The notes under the pieces: generated by a model
What the model saw: the letters and a program-made list of their open reading frames with translations, nothing else
Told to the model about the DNA's origin: nothing
Database searches by the model: none
Shown: in pieces, positions 1-7,149 of the stretch
How the letters are laid out: each line of letters begins with the position of its first letter
Position numbering within the stretch: position 1 is the stretch's first letter
Translations under genes and position numbers: made by a program
From: Synechococcus sp. UW140
GTDB taxonomy: Bacteria; Cyanobacteriota; Cyanobacteriia; PCC-6307; Cyanobiaceae
Direction: 5' to 3'
Assembly (NCBI GenBank): GCA_945878795.1
Contig: CAMDWF010000016.1
Span: forward strand, 1 to 15,181
DNA: 15,181 nucleotides

Positions 1-1
1 C

Positions 2-526
2 CTGGCCGGGGGGCTGCAATTGAGTTTCGGCAGGGGGGAGCGATTGGAGCCTGCAAACGCTTTGGCGGGCCGCGGCCTCGGCGTGTTGCTGGTGAAGCAT
101 CCCGAAGCCAGCGTCGCCACGCCCTGGGCTTATGGCCGCTGCCGGGAGTTGCGCAGCGATTTTTACCTCGATTGCGAGGCCGATTTCGAGCAGCGCCGCC
201 AGGCCCTGCGCCAGGGACCGCTGCTGGCTGCTCTGCAGAGCCAGTCGGCGTTCCCTCCCCTGCGCAATGATCTCCAGTCGATTGTGGCGCCGGAGGTGAC
301 CAGCGTTGGCGATGCCCTGGGCCTGCTGCGCCAAGCACCTGGGGTCCTGGCGGTGGCGATGAGCGGCTCGGGCCCCACTGTGTTTGGGCTGTTTGCCGAT
401 GGGGCTGGGGCCGAATGGGCGGCAGCGATCCTGGCCGAACCCCTTGCGGCTGGGGGATTGGCTTGGTGGTGCACTCGCACCAGAGCGACAGGTGTCAGCC
501 TGGAGGCTGATGCCAGCGCCCCATGA
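2..526 (+). CDS. ispE: 4-diphosphocytidyl-2-C-methyl-D-erythritol kinase, 3' part
   Basis: This is the C-terminal part (about 174 residues) of the GHMP-family kinase that phosphorylates CDP-methylerythritol in the MEP isoprenoid pathway, a cytosolic step supplying carotenoids and the phytyl chain of chlorophyll. The frame is open from position 2, so the real start and the ATP-binding N-terminal domain lie left of the window. The strongest signal is the glycine-rich GHMP C-terminal motif MSGSGPTVFGLF near positions 359-394. Upstream of it are the segments VLLVKHP and PLRNDLQ, typical of IspE. The TGA stop at 524-526 overlaps the ATG of the next gene (ATGA, 523-526), which suggests translational coupling. 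The family call is firm; nothing can be said about the missing half. Confidence 0.93.
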   Translation: MAGGLQLSFGRGERLEPANALAGRGLGVLLVKHPEASVATPWAYGRCRELRSDFYLDCEADFEQRRQALRQGPLLAALQSQSAFPPLRNDLQSIVAPEVTSVGDALGLLRQAPGVLAVAMSGSGPTVFGLFADGAGAEWAAAILAEPLAAGGLAWWCTRTRATGVSLEADASAP

Positions 527-843
527 CTGACGCCCTCTCCCCGTCCAATGGTTCCGACCCCCAGGGCCCCCGTAAGGGACCGCTTAGTTTTTTGAGCGGT
601 GCCCTCACCAGTGGCTTGCTGGCCTGGCTGGCCCTGGGGCTGAGCCGGCGGGTCATGGCCCATTACGCCAACCACCCTCCTCAGTACAGCTCGGCGATCG
701 CCCAAAACATCGCCACGGCGATGAAGACCTTAATTGTGGGCATGTCTTTCCTGGCTACCTTCAGCTTCGCCTTCATCGGGCTAGGCCTGTTCGTGGTATT
801 TGTGCGCTCCTTGGTGGTGGCCAAGCCAGGGTCAGCCGCCTGA
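523..843 (+). CDS. DUF3082-like small membrane protein
   Basis: This 106-residue protein resembles the cyanobacterial DUF3082 family, whose function I do not know. The N-terminal ~25 residues are polar and rich in Ser, Pro and Gly. Two hydrophobic stretches follow, at about residues 25-47 and 69-98, separated by a short loop containing HYANHPPQYSS. This predicts a two-helix inner or thylakoid membrane protein. The ATG overlaps the ispE stop by 4 nt, so it is probably translated with ispE, and pdhB starts 61 nt downstream. Gene order ispE / this gene / pdhB / secD / secF matches what I recall from marine picocyanobacteria. The family name comes from recall of the sequence style, not from a search. 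Confidence 0.8.
   Translation: MTDALSPSNGSDPQGPRKGPLSFLSGALTSGLLAWLALGLSRRVMAHYANHPPQYSSAIAQNIATAMKTLIVGMSFLATFSFAFIGLGLFVVFVRSLVVAKPGSAA
694..701. repeat. HIP1 octamer GCGATCGC
   Basis: This is a perfect GCGATCGC palindrome, extended to GGCGATCGCC at 693-702, inside the DUF3082-like gene. HIP1 is the highly iterated palindrome of many cyanobacterial genomes and supports the taxonomic reading. No local function is implied. Confidence 0.6.
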
Positions 844-904
844 AACCCCTGGCCATTGCCTCAGTCTGAGATAGGTTGGCCGAACCCTTGGCCGATGTCG
901 GACC

Positions 905-1888
905 GTGGCCGAAATCCTGCTGTTCAATGCCCTGCGCGAAGCTATCGATGAGGAGATGGCTCGAGACCCCAATGTTTGTGTGATGGGGGAAGACGTGGGT
1001 CACTACGGCGGCTCCTACAAAGTCACCAAGGATCTGTATCAGAAGTATGGCGAGTTGAGGGTCCTCGATACACCAATTGCTGAGAATGCATTTACTGGTA
1101 TGGCCGTGGGTGCTGCCATGACGGGCCTGAGGCCGATTGTGGAAGGCATGAATATGGGATTTTTGCTGCTGGCTTTTAACCAGATCTCAAATAATATGGG
1201 AATGCTACGCTATACAAGCGGTGGCAATTACACGATCCCTACGGTTGTGCGGGGTCCCGGTGGCGTCGGTCGCCAATTGGGCGCTGAACACAGCCAGCGT
1301 CTTGAGGCCTATTTCCACGCGATTCCCGGGATAAAGATTGTTGCTTGCAGTACGCCCACTAATGCCAAGGGGTTGATGAAAGCGGCGATTAGAGATAATA
1401 ATCCAGTTGTCTTTTTTGAGCACGTTCTACTCTATAACCTCTCCGAAGAAATTCCCTCTGGTGAATATATTTGTGCACTAGATCAAGCGGAAATTGTAAG
1501 AGGGGGCAGGGATTTAACAATTCTAACCTACTCTCGCATGCGTCATCATTGCCTTAAGGCGGTGCAACAATTGGAGGCGGAAGGCATTGACGTTGAGCTG
1601 ATTGATCTGATTAGTTTAAAACCTTTTGATCTGGATACGATCTGTGCTTCGATTCGTAAGACGCACAAGGTTATTATTGTCGAGGAGTGCATGAAAACTG
1701 GCGGCATCGCGGCCGAGCTCATTGCTCTGATCACGGAAAACTGTTTCGATGAGCTTGATGCCCGCCCCGTGCGGCTCTCATCGCAGGACATTCCAACTCC
1801 TTACAATGGTCAACTTGAAAATCTGACCATTATCCAGCCCCATCAAATTGTGACGGCGGCCAAGAATCTTACCCAGGGTGCCCTCTGA
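905..1888 (+). CDS. pdhB: pyruvate dehydrogenase E1 component, beta subunit
   Basis: This 327-residue protein is the beta subunit of the thiamine-diphosphate-dependent E1 of pyruvate dehydrogenase, which decarboxylates pyruvate and passes the acetyl group to E2. It pairs with an alpha subunit encoded elsewhere. Diagnostic segments are the N-terminal FNALREAIDEEM, GEDVGHYGGSYKVT, DTPIAENAFTG, the central VRGPGGVGRQLGAEHSQ and the C-terminal EECMKTGGIAAEL. Length fits the family. The start is GTG at 905; it gives the usual MAEILLFNALREA N-terminus and there is no competing ATG before the conserved region. secD begins 2 nt after the stop, so the two are almost certainly co-transcribed. From about 1081 to 1700 the gene is clearly richer in A+T than its surroundings (about 38% GC in 1381-1440), although the protein is fully conserved. 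Confidence 0.95.
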   Translation: MAEILLFNALREAIDEEMARDPNVCVMGEDVGHYGGSYKVTKDLYQKYGELRVLDTPIAENAFTGMAVGAAMTGLRPIVEGMNMGFLLLAFNQISNNMGMLRYTSGGNYTIPTVVRGPGGVGRQLGAEHSQRLEAYFHAIPGIKIVACSTPTNAKGLMKAAIRDNNPVVFFEHVLLYNLSEEIPSGEYICALDQAEIVRGGRDLTILTYSRMRHHCLKAVQQLEAEGIDVELIDLISLKPFDLDTICASIRKTHKVIIVEECMKTGGIAAELIALITENCFDELDARPVRLSSQDIPTPYNGQLENLTIIQPHQIVTAAKNLTQGAL

Positions 1889-1890
1889 CC

Positions 1891-3372
1891 ATGGGACGTC
1901 AACAGGGTTGGTTTGCCTTCATTCTGGCGCTGGCGATCAGTGCCGCAGTGATTCTGTACACCAATGGCTTGAGGCTGGGGCTAGACCTGCGGGGCGGCAG
2001 CCAGCTCACCCTGCAGGTGATGCCTGCCGGAGCGATCAAACAGGTCGATCGCCAACAACTGGAGGCGGTCAAGGATGTGCTTGATCGCCGCATCAATGGC
2101 CTTGGTGTGGCTGAATCCACCCTTCAGACTGTTGGCAATGACCAGTTGGTGCTGCAGCTTCCTGGCGAACAGGACCCCAGCCGGGCTGCCAAGGTGCTGG
2201 GAACCACAGCTTTGCTTGAATTCCGTGCCCAGAAACCCGGCACCGAAAAGCAGATGCAGGGCCTTTTGACCCTGAAGCGCCAAGCCGAGTCCATCCTGGC
2301 GGCCACCCGTCCCACCCCAGAAACCCCATCGCCCCCAGCTTCTCTCCTCAAGGCGGCCGATCTGGCCAAGGCGATGGCCCCCCTCGGTATCAAGGTATCG
2401 CCCACCGCCAGTGAAGCCGATCAACTCGACCAACTCCTCAATGAAGTCAATCGCCGCATCCTTTCTCTCTACGGACCTCCGCTGCTCACCGGCCGCGACC
2501 TCACCAGTGCCGGCAGGCAGCAACAGTCAAGCGGAAACTCCTGGGAAGTGACCCTGGGGTTTGATCGTGCCGGCGGCGAGAAGTTTGCCGGCCTCACCCA
2601 GTCCATTGCCGGCACCGGGCGCGTCCTGGGTATCGTTTTGGATGGCCGTTCAATCAGCGAAGCCACCGTCGGACCCCAATTCAAAACGGCTGGTATTACG
2701 GGGGGCTCTGCCAGCATCTCTGGTAACTTCACGGCGGAAGCCGCCCGGGATCTTGAGGTGCAGCTACGGGGAGGATCCTTACCCCTACCGGTCAAAATCG
2801 TCGAAGTTAAGAGTGTGGGTCCCTCGCTGGGGGCCGAAAATATCCGCACCAGCCTGCTTGCCGGCTCTGCCGGACTTGGCCTGGTTGCCCTATTCATGGC
2901 CGTTGTCTATCGACTGCCCGGCATTGTTTCGGTGTTGACCCTGAGTCTCTATGCCCTCTTCAACCTGGCGATCTATTCCGCACTCCAGGTAACACTTACA
3001 CTGCCTGGCATCGCCGGTTTCATCCTTTCGGTGGGGATGGCGGTCGACGCCAATGTGTTGATCTTTGAGCGGGTCAAGGAGGAGTTGCGCTCAGGCAATA
3101 CTTTAATACGTTCCATTGATACCGGTTTTTCCCTGGCCTTCTCTTCGATTTTTGATGGCCATTTCACGGGTCTGATTAGCTGCCTGGCCCTGTTTTTTCT
3201 CGGTACCGGGCTAGTCAAGGGTTTTGCGGTCACCCTGTTCATTGGTCTTGCCCTCAGCCTCTTCACCGCCCTCACCTGCACCCGCACCCTGCTGCGGCTG
3301 CTGATGAGTTATCCGGGCCTGCGGCGCCCCACCAACTTCCTTCCCGCTCGCCAGCTGCCTTCGGCGCTCTGA
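1891..3372 (+). CDS. secD: protein translocase subunit SecD
   Basis: SecD is a membrane component of the Sec pathway. With SecF it forms an RND-type, proton-driven unit that helps pull proteins through SecYEG after SecA action. The 493-residue product starts with a transmembrane segment at about residues 6-23 followed by LGLDLRGGSQL, the SecD D1 signature. A long extracytoplasmic domain follows, with a Pro-rich linker near 2300-2340 and the segment LDGRSISEATVGPQF. It ends with GGSLPLPVKI, SVGPSLG and a C-terminal multi-helix block carrying GMAVDANVLIFERVKEE, the conserved helix-4 motif. ATG 1891 is 2 nt after the pdhB stop. secF follows after 16 nt in the normal order. Length is close to other cyanobacterial SecD proteins. 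Confidence 0.96.
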   Translation: MGRQQGWFAFILALAISAAVILYTNGLRLGLDLRGGSQLTLQVMPAGAIKQVDRQQLEAVKDVLDRRINGLGVAESTLQTVGNDQLVLQLPGEQDPSRAAKVLGTTALLEFRAQKPGTEKQMQGLLTLKRQAESILAATRPTPETPSPPASLLKAADLAKAMAPLGIKVSPTASEADQLDQLLNEVNRRILSLYGPPLLTGRDLTSAGRQQQSSGNSWEVTLGFDRAGGEKFAGLTQSIAGTGRVLGIVLDGRSISEATVGPQFKTAGITGGSASISGNFTAEAARDLEVQLRGGSLPLPVKIVEVKSVGPSLGAENIRTSLLAGSAGLGLVALFMAVVYRLPGIVSVLTLSLYALFNLAIYSALQVTLTLPGIAGFILSVGMAVDANVLIFERVKEELRSGNTLIRSIDTGFSLAFSSIFDGHFTGLISCLALFFLGTGLVKGFAVTLFIGLALSLFTALTCTRTLLRLLMSYPGLRRPTNFLPARQLPSAL

Positions 3373-3388
3373 CGTCGCCTTTCTTATC

Positions 3389-4354
3389 TTGAGTTTCCCT
3401 GCTCCTCGCTTTCGCATCAGCCGTTATCGCCGGGCCGCCTGGGTCGGATCTGCCTTGGCCTGCACCCTCAGCCTGCTGGGCATGGTGCTTTGCTGGCTCA
3501 ATCCCACCATTGCGGCACCCCTGCTTCCCGGCCTGGATTTCACCGGTGGCACCCAAATCCAGTTGGAGCGAGCCTGTGCTCCCGGAGCCTGTTCGGCCCT
3601 GACGGTGGCTCAAATCCAGGCTCAGCTCGGCGGACTGACCCTGCCCCAGGAAGGGCAGGACCGGTCTCCCAACCTCTCCAGCTCCGGCGTGCAGCTACTG
3701 GATGCCGGCAAGACAGTGGTGTTGCGTCTTCCCGCCCTGAGTCCTGATCAGGGACGGGCCGTTGTGGACCAGTTCTCGGCTCGCCTTGGACCATTACGGA
3801 CGGAGGGCACGGCGATAAATACCATCGGGCCCACCTTGGGCTCGCGGCTGCTGCAGGCCAGCCTGATTTCCCTGTTGGTAAGCTTTGCGGCGATTGCTGC
3901 TTATATCAGCTTTCGCTATAATGGTGTATTTGCCTTTCTGGCCCTGGTCTGTCTTGCCCACGACGTTTTGATCACCTGTGGTGTTTTCGCCTGGCTTGGT
4001 CTGCTTAGGGGGGTGGAAGTCGATTCGCTGTTTACTGTGTCCCTGATCACGGTGGCGGGCTATTCGGTCACCGATACTGTCGTCGTCTACGACCGTATTC
4101 GGGAACAAAGCAAGTCCCTGGCCCAATTGCCAGTCTCTGAACAGGTAGATGTGGCGGTTGATGCCACGCTCACCCGCTCTCTTTATACCTCTCTCACCAC
4201 ACTGCTGCCCTTATTTGGCTTGATTTTCTTTGGCGGCAGCAGTCTTTTCTGGTTTGCAGTGGCCTTGGCGATCGGCATTGCCGTTGGTAGCTGGTCCAGC
4301 ATTGGCTTGGCACCCACCTTATTACCCCTGTTCTCGGCTAGGTCAGCACGATGA
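3389..4354 (+). CDS. secF: protein translocase subunit SecF
   Basis: SecF is the partner of SecD in the RND-type translocation motor. The 321-residue protein has an N-terminal transmembrane helix (about residues 14-40), then LPGLDFTGGTQIQLE, the SecF counterpart of the SecD DLRGG motif. A periplasmic/lumenal domain follows, then IGPTLGSRLLQASL, and a helix block with ITVAGYSVTDTVVVYDRIRE, the characteristic SecF helix-4 region. The start is taken as TTG at 3389, 16 nt after secD. No ATG occurs in frame until within the first membrane helix (residue 31), so a non-ATG start is needed. The stop shares bases with the next gene's ATG (ATGA, 4351-4354). A small membrane protein is therefore probably made together with SecF. 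Confidence 0.95.
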   Translation: MSFPAPRFRISRYRRAAWVGSALACTLSLLGMVLCWLNPTIAAPLLPGLDFTGGTQIQLERACAPGACSALTVAQIQAQLGGLTLPQEGQDRSPNLSSSGVQLLDAGKTVVLRLPALSPDQGRAVVDQFSARLGPLRTEGTAINTIGPTLGSRLLQASLISLLVSFAAIAAYISFRYNGVFAFLALVCLAHDVLITCGVFAWLGLLRGVEVDSLFTVSLITVAGYSVTDTVVVYDRIREQSKSLAQLPVSEQVDVAVDATLTRSLYTSLTTLLPLFGLIFFGGSSLFWFAVALAIGIAVGSWSSIGLAPTLLPLFSARSAR

Positions 4355-4560
4355 AGGAGAGGAATGTAGAATTAACGAGAGGAGGTTTTCACCTCCTACC
4401 TATCGTGCTTGGATTACTTGCACTTTTTGATCTAAGAGTTGAGCTTATTCTTCTGTTCGACCACATCACTTGGACGTCCTTGGTAGAGGGATTGCGCAAC
4501 CACATTCTGGCCGTGGCCGTCCTGTTGGCCCTGCCTTCCTTGTGGAAGCACTATCGTTGA
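4351..4560 (+). CDS. small membrane protein coupled to secF
   Basis: This 69-residue protein has no function I can name. It has a short charged N-terminus, a hydrophobic helix at about residues 13-27 (LLPIVLGLLALFDL), a second amphipathic stretch with ILLFDHITWTSL, and a third hydrophobic segment near residues 50-62 (HILAVAVLLALPSLW), ending in a basic tail. ATG 4351 overlaps the secF stop by 4 nt. This, the membrane character and the operon position are the evidence that it is a real gene. I have a weak memory of similar small proteins after secF in picocyanobacteria. Its 5' half is more A+T-rich than secF. A perfect hairpin lies in codons 10-16. It may be an accessory of SecDF, but that is inference from position only. 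Confidence 0.65.
   Translation: MKERNVELTRGGFHLLPIVLGLLALFDLRVELILLFDHITWTSLVEGLRNHILAVAVLLALPSLWKHYR
4380..4397 (+). other. perfect hairpin with Shine-Dalgarno-like arm
   Basis: The arms AGGAGGT (4380-4386) and ACCTCCT (4391-4397) pair perfectly over 7 bp around a TTTC tetraloop, 26 nt after the secF stop and inside the small downstream gene. The left arm is a full Shine-Dalgarno sequence, so the hairpin would hide it. No T-tract follows, so it is not a standard terminator. It could be an attenuator or RNA-processing element, or chance in a coding sequence. Confidence 0.4.
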
Positions 4561-4609
4561 TTTATTCAACATAGCCACCCGCAGAATGTCTGATTGGTAT
4601 TTTAGTCGA

Positions 4610-5611
4610 TCACCAATGATCCATGATGTCGTGCACAAGGATTTCCTTGCCCATCACTTGCATAACTACCACCAGGGGAAGGGCCAATAGCAGGCCAGGT
4701 AGGCCAAGCAGAGCACCCAGGCACAACTGGGAGATAAGGGCCACGGTGGGCAGTAGATTGACGGTACGACTCAGCAAGACCGGGGTGAGCACAAAAGCTT
4801 CGGCGTTCTGAATCAGCAGGCGCAGCAGTAGTACCTGCAGCATTTTCGCCGGAGACACCAGCAATAGGGCGACCGCCATCGGCAGAAGAGTCGCAGCGGT
4901 GGGGCCCACGGTAGGAACGAAGGTGAGCAGGCCGCTGATCAGCGCACACAACAGGGCCAGGGGCACACCCAACAAGGAAAGAACAGTCCACGTGGCCAGA
5001 AACACCAGAACGGCGGAGAGAGTCATGCCTGCAAGCCAGCCCCCCAGGGCTTCGCGGCATTCCCCCAGCAAAACGGCCATGCGGGGGCGGTAGAACTGGG
5101 GCGTTGCTGCCAGCAGCAAACGTTGGTGGCTGCGGGGGTCAAGGGCAAACAGCACGGCCAGCAGGGCCATCAACAGGACCTGCAACGTGCTGTTGGCGGC
5201 GCCTCCGGCCACACCGAGGAGCTGTTGGCCCAGGGGCTGGAAGCGTTCGAGGCTGGCGCCATTGAGCCATTGCTCTTCGAGGTTGCGCAGCCAAGGCAAC
5301 TTGGTCAGCAAATCGGAAAGGTGGCTGGGCAGTCTGGGAATCAGTTGGGCGAGTTGGCTGGCCTGCTGGAGCACCTCGGGCAGCAGCAGGGAGGTGAGCA
5401 GGCCTCCGAAGATCACCAGCACCACGAGTTCGATCGCCAGGGCTGTCTGGCGATTGACGGGCAGGACGCGACGCAGCAGGGTAACGGGCACATCCAGGGC
5501 CACGGCCAGGACGATGGAACCAAAAAGGACCAGCAGCACCCAGCGCAGTTCCCAGGCCAGCAGCCCGAGTACAACTAGGGCAAGAAAGCCGATCAGGATG
5601 CGGGCGTTCAT
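4610..5611 (-). CDS. AI-2E/PerM family membrane transporter (second of a tandem pair)
   Basis: This protein of about 333 residues belongs to the AI-2E (PerM, UPF0118) family of multi-pass membrane proteins. Characterised relatives include the E. coli AI-2 exporter TqsA and some Na+(Li+)/H+ antiporters; the substrate here cannot be told. It has N-terminal paired hydrophobic helices, a polar soluble-looking middle (about residues 70-130), and a C-terminal helix block with TFVPTVGPTAATLLP, NAEAFVLTPVLLS and LLGLPGLLLALPLVV, which are typical of the family. I chose ATG 5611 (MNARILIGF) because it overlaps the upstream stop as ATGA (5608-5611). An in-frame ATG at 5644 would add 11 residues, mostly Pro, Ser and Thr, and a 37-nt overlap. 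It is the last gene of the psb28 run, and its 3' end converges on the secF-linked small gene. Confidence 0.88.
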   Translation of the reverse strand: MNARILIGFLALVVLGLLAWELRWVLLVLFGSIVLAVALDVPVTLLRRVLPVNRQTALAIELVVLVIFGGLLTSLLLPEVLQQASQLAQLIPRLPSHLSDLLTKLPWLRNLEEQWLNGASLERFQPLGQQLLGVAGGAANSTLQVLLMALLAVLFALDPRSHQRLLLAATPQFYRPRMAVLLGECREALGGWLAGMTLSAVLVFLATWTVLSLLGVPLALLCALISGLLTFVPTVGPTAATLLPMAVALLLVSPAKMLQVLLLRLLIQNAEAFVLTPVLLSRTVNLLPTVALISQLCLGALLGLPGLLLALPLVVVMQVMGKEILVHDIMDHW

Positions 5612-6690
5612 GGAAGGGCCGGTGGGCGTCGGGGAGGAGTCCATGGATCGAGGATGTCCCGAATTAAGACTTCGCGCAGAATGATCTGCACGCAGACCGC
5701 AAGGGGCAGGGCCAGTACGAGACCCAACGGACCGAACATAATCGTGAAAAGTAACTGGGCCGAAAGGGTCAGTCCCGGTAAGAGCTTGAGCTGGTGGTGC
5801 ATCACCGAGGGTGTGATCAAATAGCTTTCAAAATTTTGAATTATGATGTAAAGAGTAAGCACCAGCAGTGCCTTCCAGGGGGCCTCCAGCAAGGCCGCCG
5901 AGATTGGAAATAGGGTGCTTAGTGTTGGTCCGATGTTTGGGATGATGTTGAGTAGCCCCGCCAGCACGGCGTTGGCCGCCACCTGCTTCACCCCCAGGAG
6001 GGAAAGTCCAATTGCGGCCATGGTGCCGACGCAGATCGAGCTGATCAAAACCCCCACCATCCAGGCGCTCAGGGCTTCTCCGCATTGCAGCAGCACGGCC
6101 CGGGCCCGCGGGCGATAGAAGGACGGCACCAATTGCAGGGCCACCTCCCGGTAGGCATGGGGTTGGGTGGTGATCATCAGGGCCACCGCCACCACAAATA
6201 GGAACTGGAGCAGGCCATTGCCGATGTTGCCGGCGAGTCCAAGCAGACGGATTAGCGCCGTGCTCACGCTTTCCCCCAAAGCCTCTTGGCGATCGCCGAA
6301 ACTGGGCAATGCCGACCTCAACCAGTCGAGCTCTTCACCGCTGTTGCCGTAAACCATGCGGGAGCTGCCTTCCAGTCCTTCATGCATCAGCTTGAGCAGT
6401 TTGGTGGCGGCGGCAGGCAGCTTGCCTATCAGTTCTCCAAACTGGTGAACAAAAGGTGGAATCAGGGTTGTACTCGCCACCAACACGATCAGGAGTACCC
6501 CCAACACGCTCAGCAGCACGGCCAGGGGTCGTGAGCACCCCAGCCGTTTCTGTACCGCCCCCACCAGGGTGCAGAGGGCCATGGCAAGCACGACACCGGC
6601 ATAAATCAGTAGGACTGGCTGCCGCAGCGACCAGAGCAGGGCCAAGGCTGCGACGACAGCCAGCAATCCAAGCCACTTGCCGAGGGTCAA
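5608..6690 (-). CDS. AI-2E/PerM family membrane transporter (first of a tandem pair)
   Basis: This 360-residue multi-pass membrane protein is of the AI-2E/PerM family and a paralogue of the gene directly after it. Family signs are the two N-terminal helices, a polar loop region (about residues 75-140), the helix block with GLLNIIPNIGPTLSTLFP, IIIQNFESYLITPSVM, and the closing FGPLGLVLALPLAV. The tail REVLIRDILDPW is echoed by KEILVHDIMDHW in the neighbour, consistent with a tandem duplication. The start is TTG at 6690, sharing bases with the psb28 stop (TTGA, 6687-6690). No ATG is available before the first helix, so coupled translation from psb28 is likely. Substrate and direction of transport are unknown. 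Confidence 0.88.
   Translation of the reverse strand: MTLGKWLGLLAVVAALALLWSLRQPVLLIYAGVVLAMALCTLVGAVQKRLGCSRPLAVLLSVLGVLLIVLVASTTLIPPFVHQFGELIGKLPAAATKLLKLMHEGLEGSSRMVYGNSGEELDWLRSALPSFGDRQEALGESVSTALIRLLGLAGNIGNGLLQFLFVVAVALMITTQPHAYREVALQLVPSFYRPRARAVLLQCGEALSAWMVGVLISSICVGTMAAIGLSLLGVKQVAANAVLAGLLNIIPNIGPTLSTLFPISAALLEAPWKALLVLTLYIIIQNFESYLITPSVMHHQLKLLPGLTLSAQLLFTIMFGPLGLVLALPLAVCVQIILREVLIRDILDPWTPPRRPPALP
6289..6296. repeat. HIP1 octamer GCGATCGC
   Basis: This is a perfect GCGATCGC palindrome, extended to GGCGATCGCC at 6288-6297, within the first AI-2E family gene. It is a genome-wide cyanobacterial signature rather than a local regulatory site. Confidence 0.6.
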
Positions 6691-7058
6691 GCGTCGGTGC
6701 TCTCCTGAGCGTCTTTTTCAGGGCCGCCGGAGAAACCAAGGTCATGGCTGTCGGCGTAGCGCTGGGCAAAGCGCATGAATCGCTCGAAATCAGCAGTGGT
6801 CTTCCAGGTGTAGGTGGCTTCCAGGGCGCTTGCCTTGCCGTTGACGAAGCGGGCATTTACCTCCCGGCTCACCAGCTCGCCTTCCTCATCCACCAGAAAC
6901 ATGCCCGTGATGTCGCCAAAACTTTCTGGAGCCAAGGCTTTTGGTTCTTCGAATACAAAGGTCGCCTGGCCGGTCCTTCCGTCGCGCGAACGGGTTAGAC
7001 GGATGTCAGGCACGACCGGTTCATCCGTGCCGCGGAAGAATTGGATGGCGGCAGCCAT
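6687..7058 (-). CDS. psb28: photosystem II assembly protein Psb28
   Basis: This 123-residue soluble protein binds the cytoplasmic side of photosystem II assembly intermediates near CP47 and is also linked to chlorophyll supply. It matches Psb28 along its length: IQFFRGTDEPVVPDIRLTRSRDG at the N-terminus (shown here as one conserved block), ATFVFEEP, GMFLVDEEGELVSREVNARFVNG, ATYTWKT and FMRFAQRYADSHDLGF. ATG 7058 is chosen because homologues begin MA-AIQF; the reading frame runs further upstream to 7289, but that part overlaps gun4 and lacks family similarity. The tail after GLGF-like DLGFSGG (about 14 residues, Glu/Asp-rich) is slightly longer than the classical form. Its stop overlaps the TTG of the first AI-2E gene. 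It diverges from gun4, with 91 bp between the two starts. Confidence 0.95.
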   Translation of the reverse strand: MAAAIQFFRGTDEPVVPDIRLTRSRDGRTGQATFVFEEPKALAPESFGDITGMFLVDEEGELVSREVNARFVNGKASALEATYTWKTTADFERFMRFAQRYADSHDLGFSGGPEKDAQESTDA

Positions 7059-7149
7059 GGGGATCTTCGAAAGGGGGATCTTACGTTGACCGAAGCCTTG
7101 CCTGACATAGTGGTTGGCTGCTGCGTGTCCGTCCGGTCGGTCCACCGCC

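Noticed and set aside
163..705. Long minus-strand reading frame opposite ispE and the DUF3082-like gene
   Set aside because: Low-complexity Ala/Arg/Pro product opposite a recognised kinase; a shadow produced by G+C-rich codons.
4593..4617. ATTGGT/ACCAAT inverted repeat between the convergent secF-linked gene and AI-2E gene
   Set aside because: Only 6 bp, A+T-rich, 13-nt loop and no T-tract; too weak to call a terminator.
5123..5578. Plus-strand Gln/Gly/His-rich reading frame
   Set aside because: It is the antisense of the second AI-2E gene; the Gln/His richness is the mirror of Leu/Val codons.
7086..7111. TTGACC ... CATAGT as a gun4 promoter
   Set aside because: Spacing is 14 nt and the -10 matches at only four positions; not convincing.
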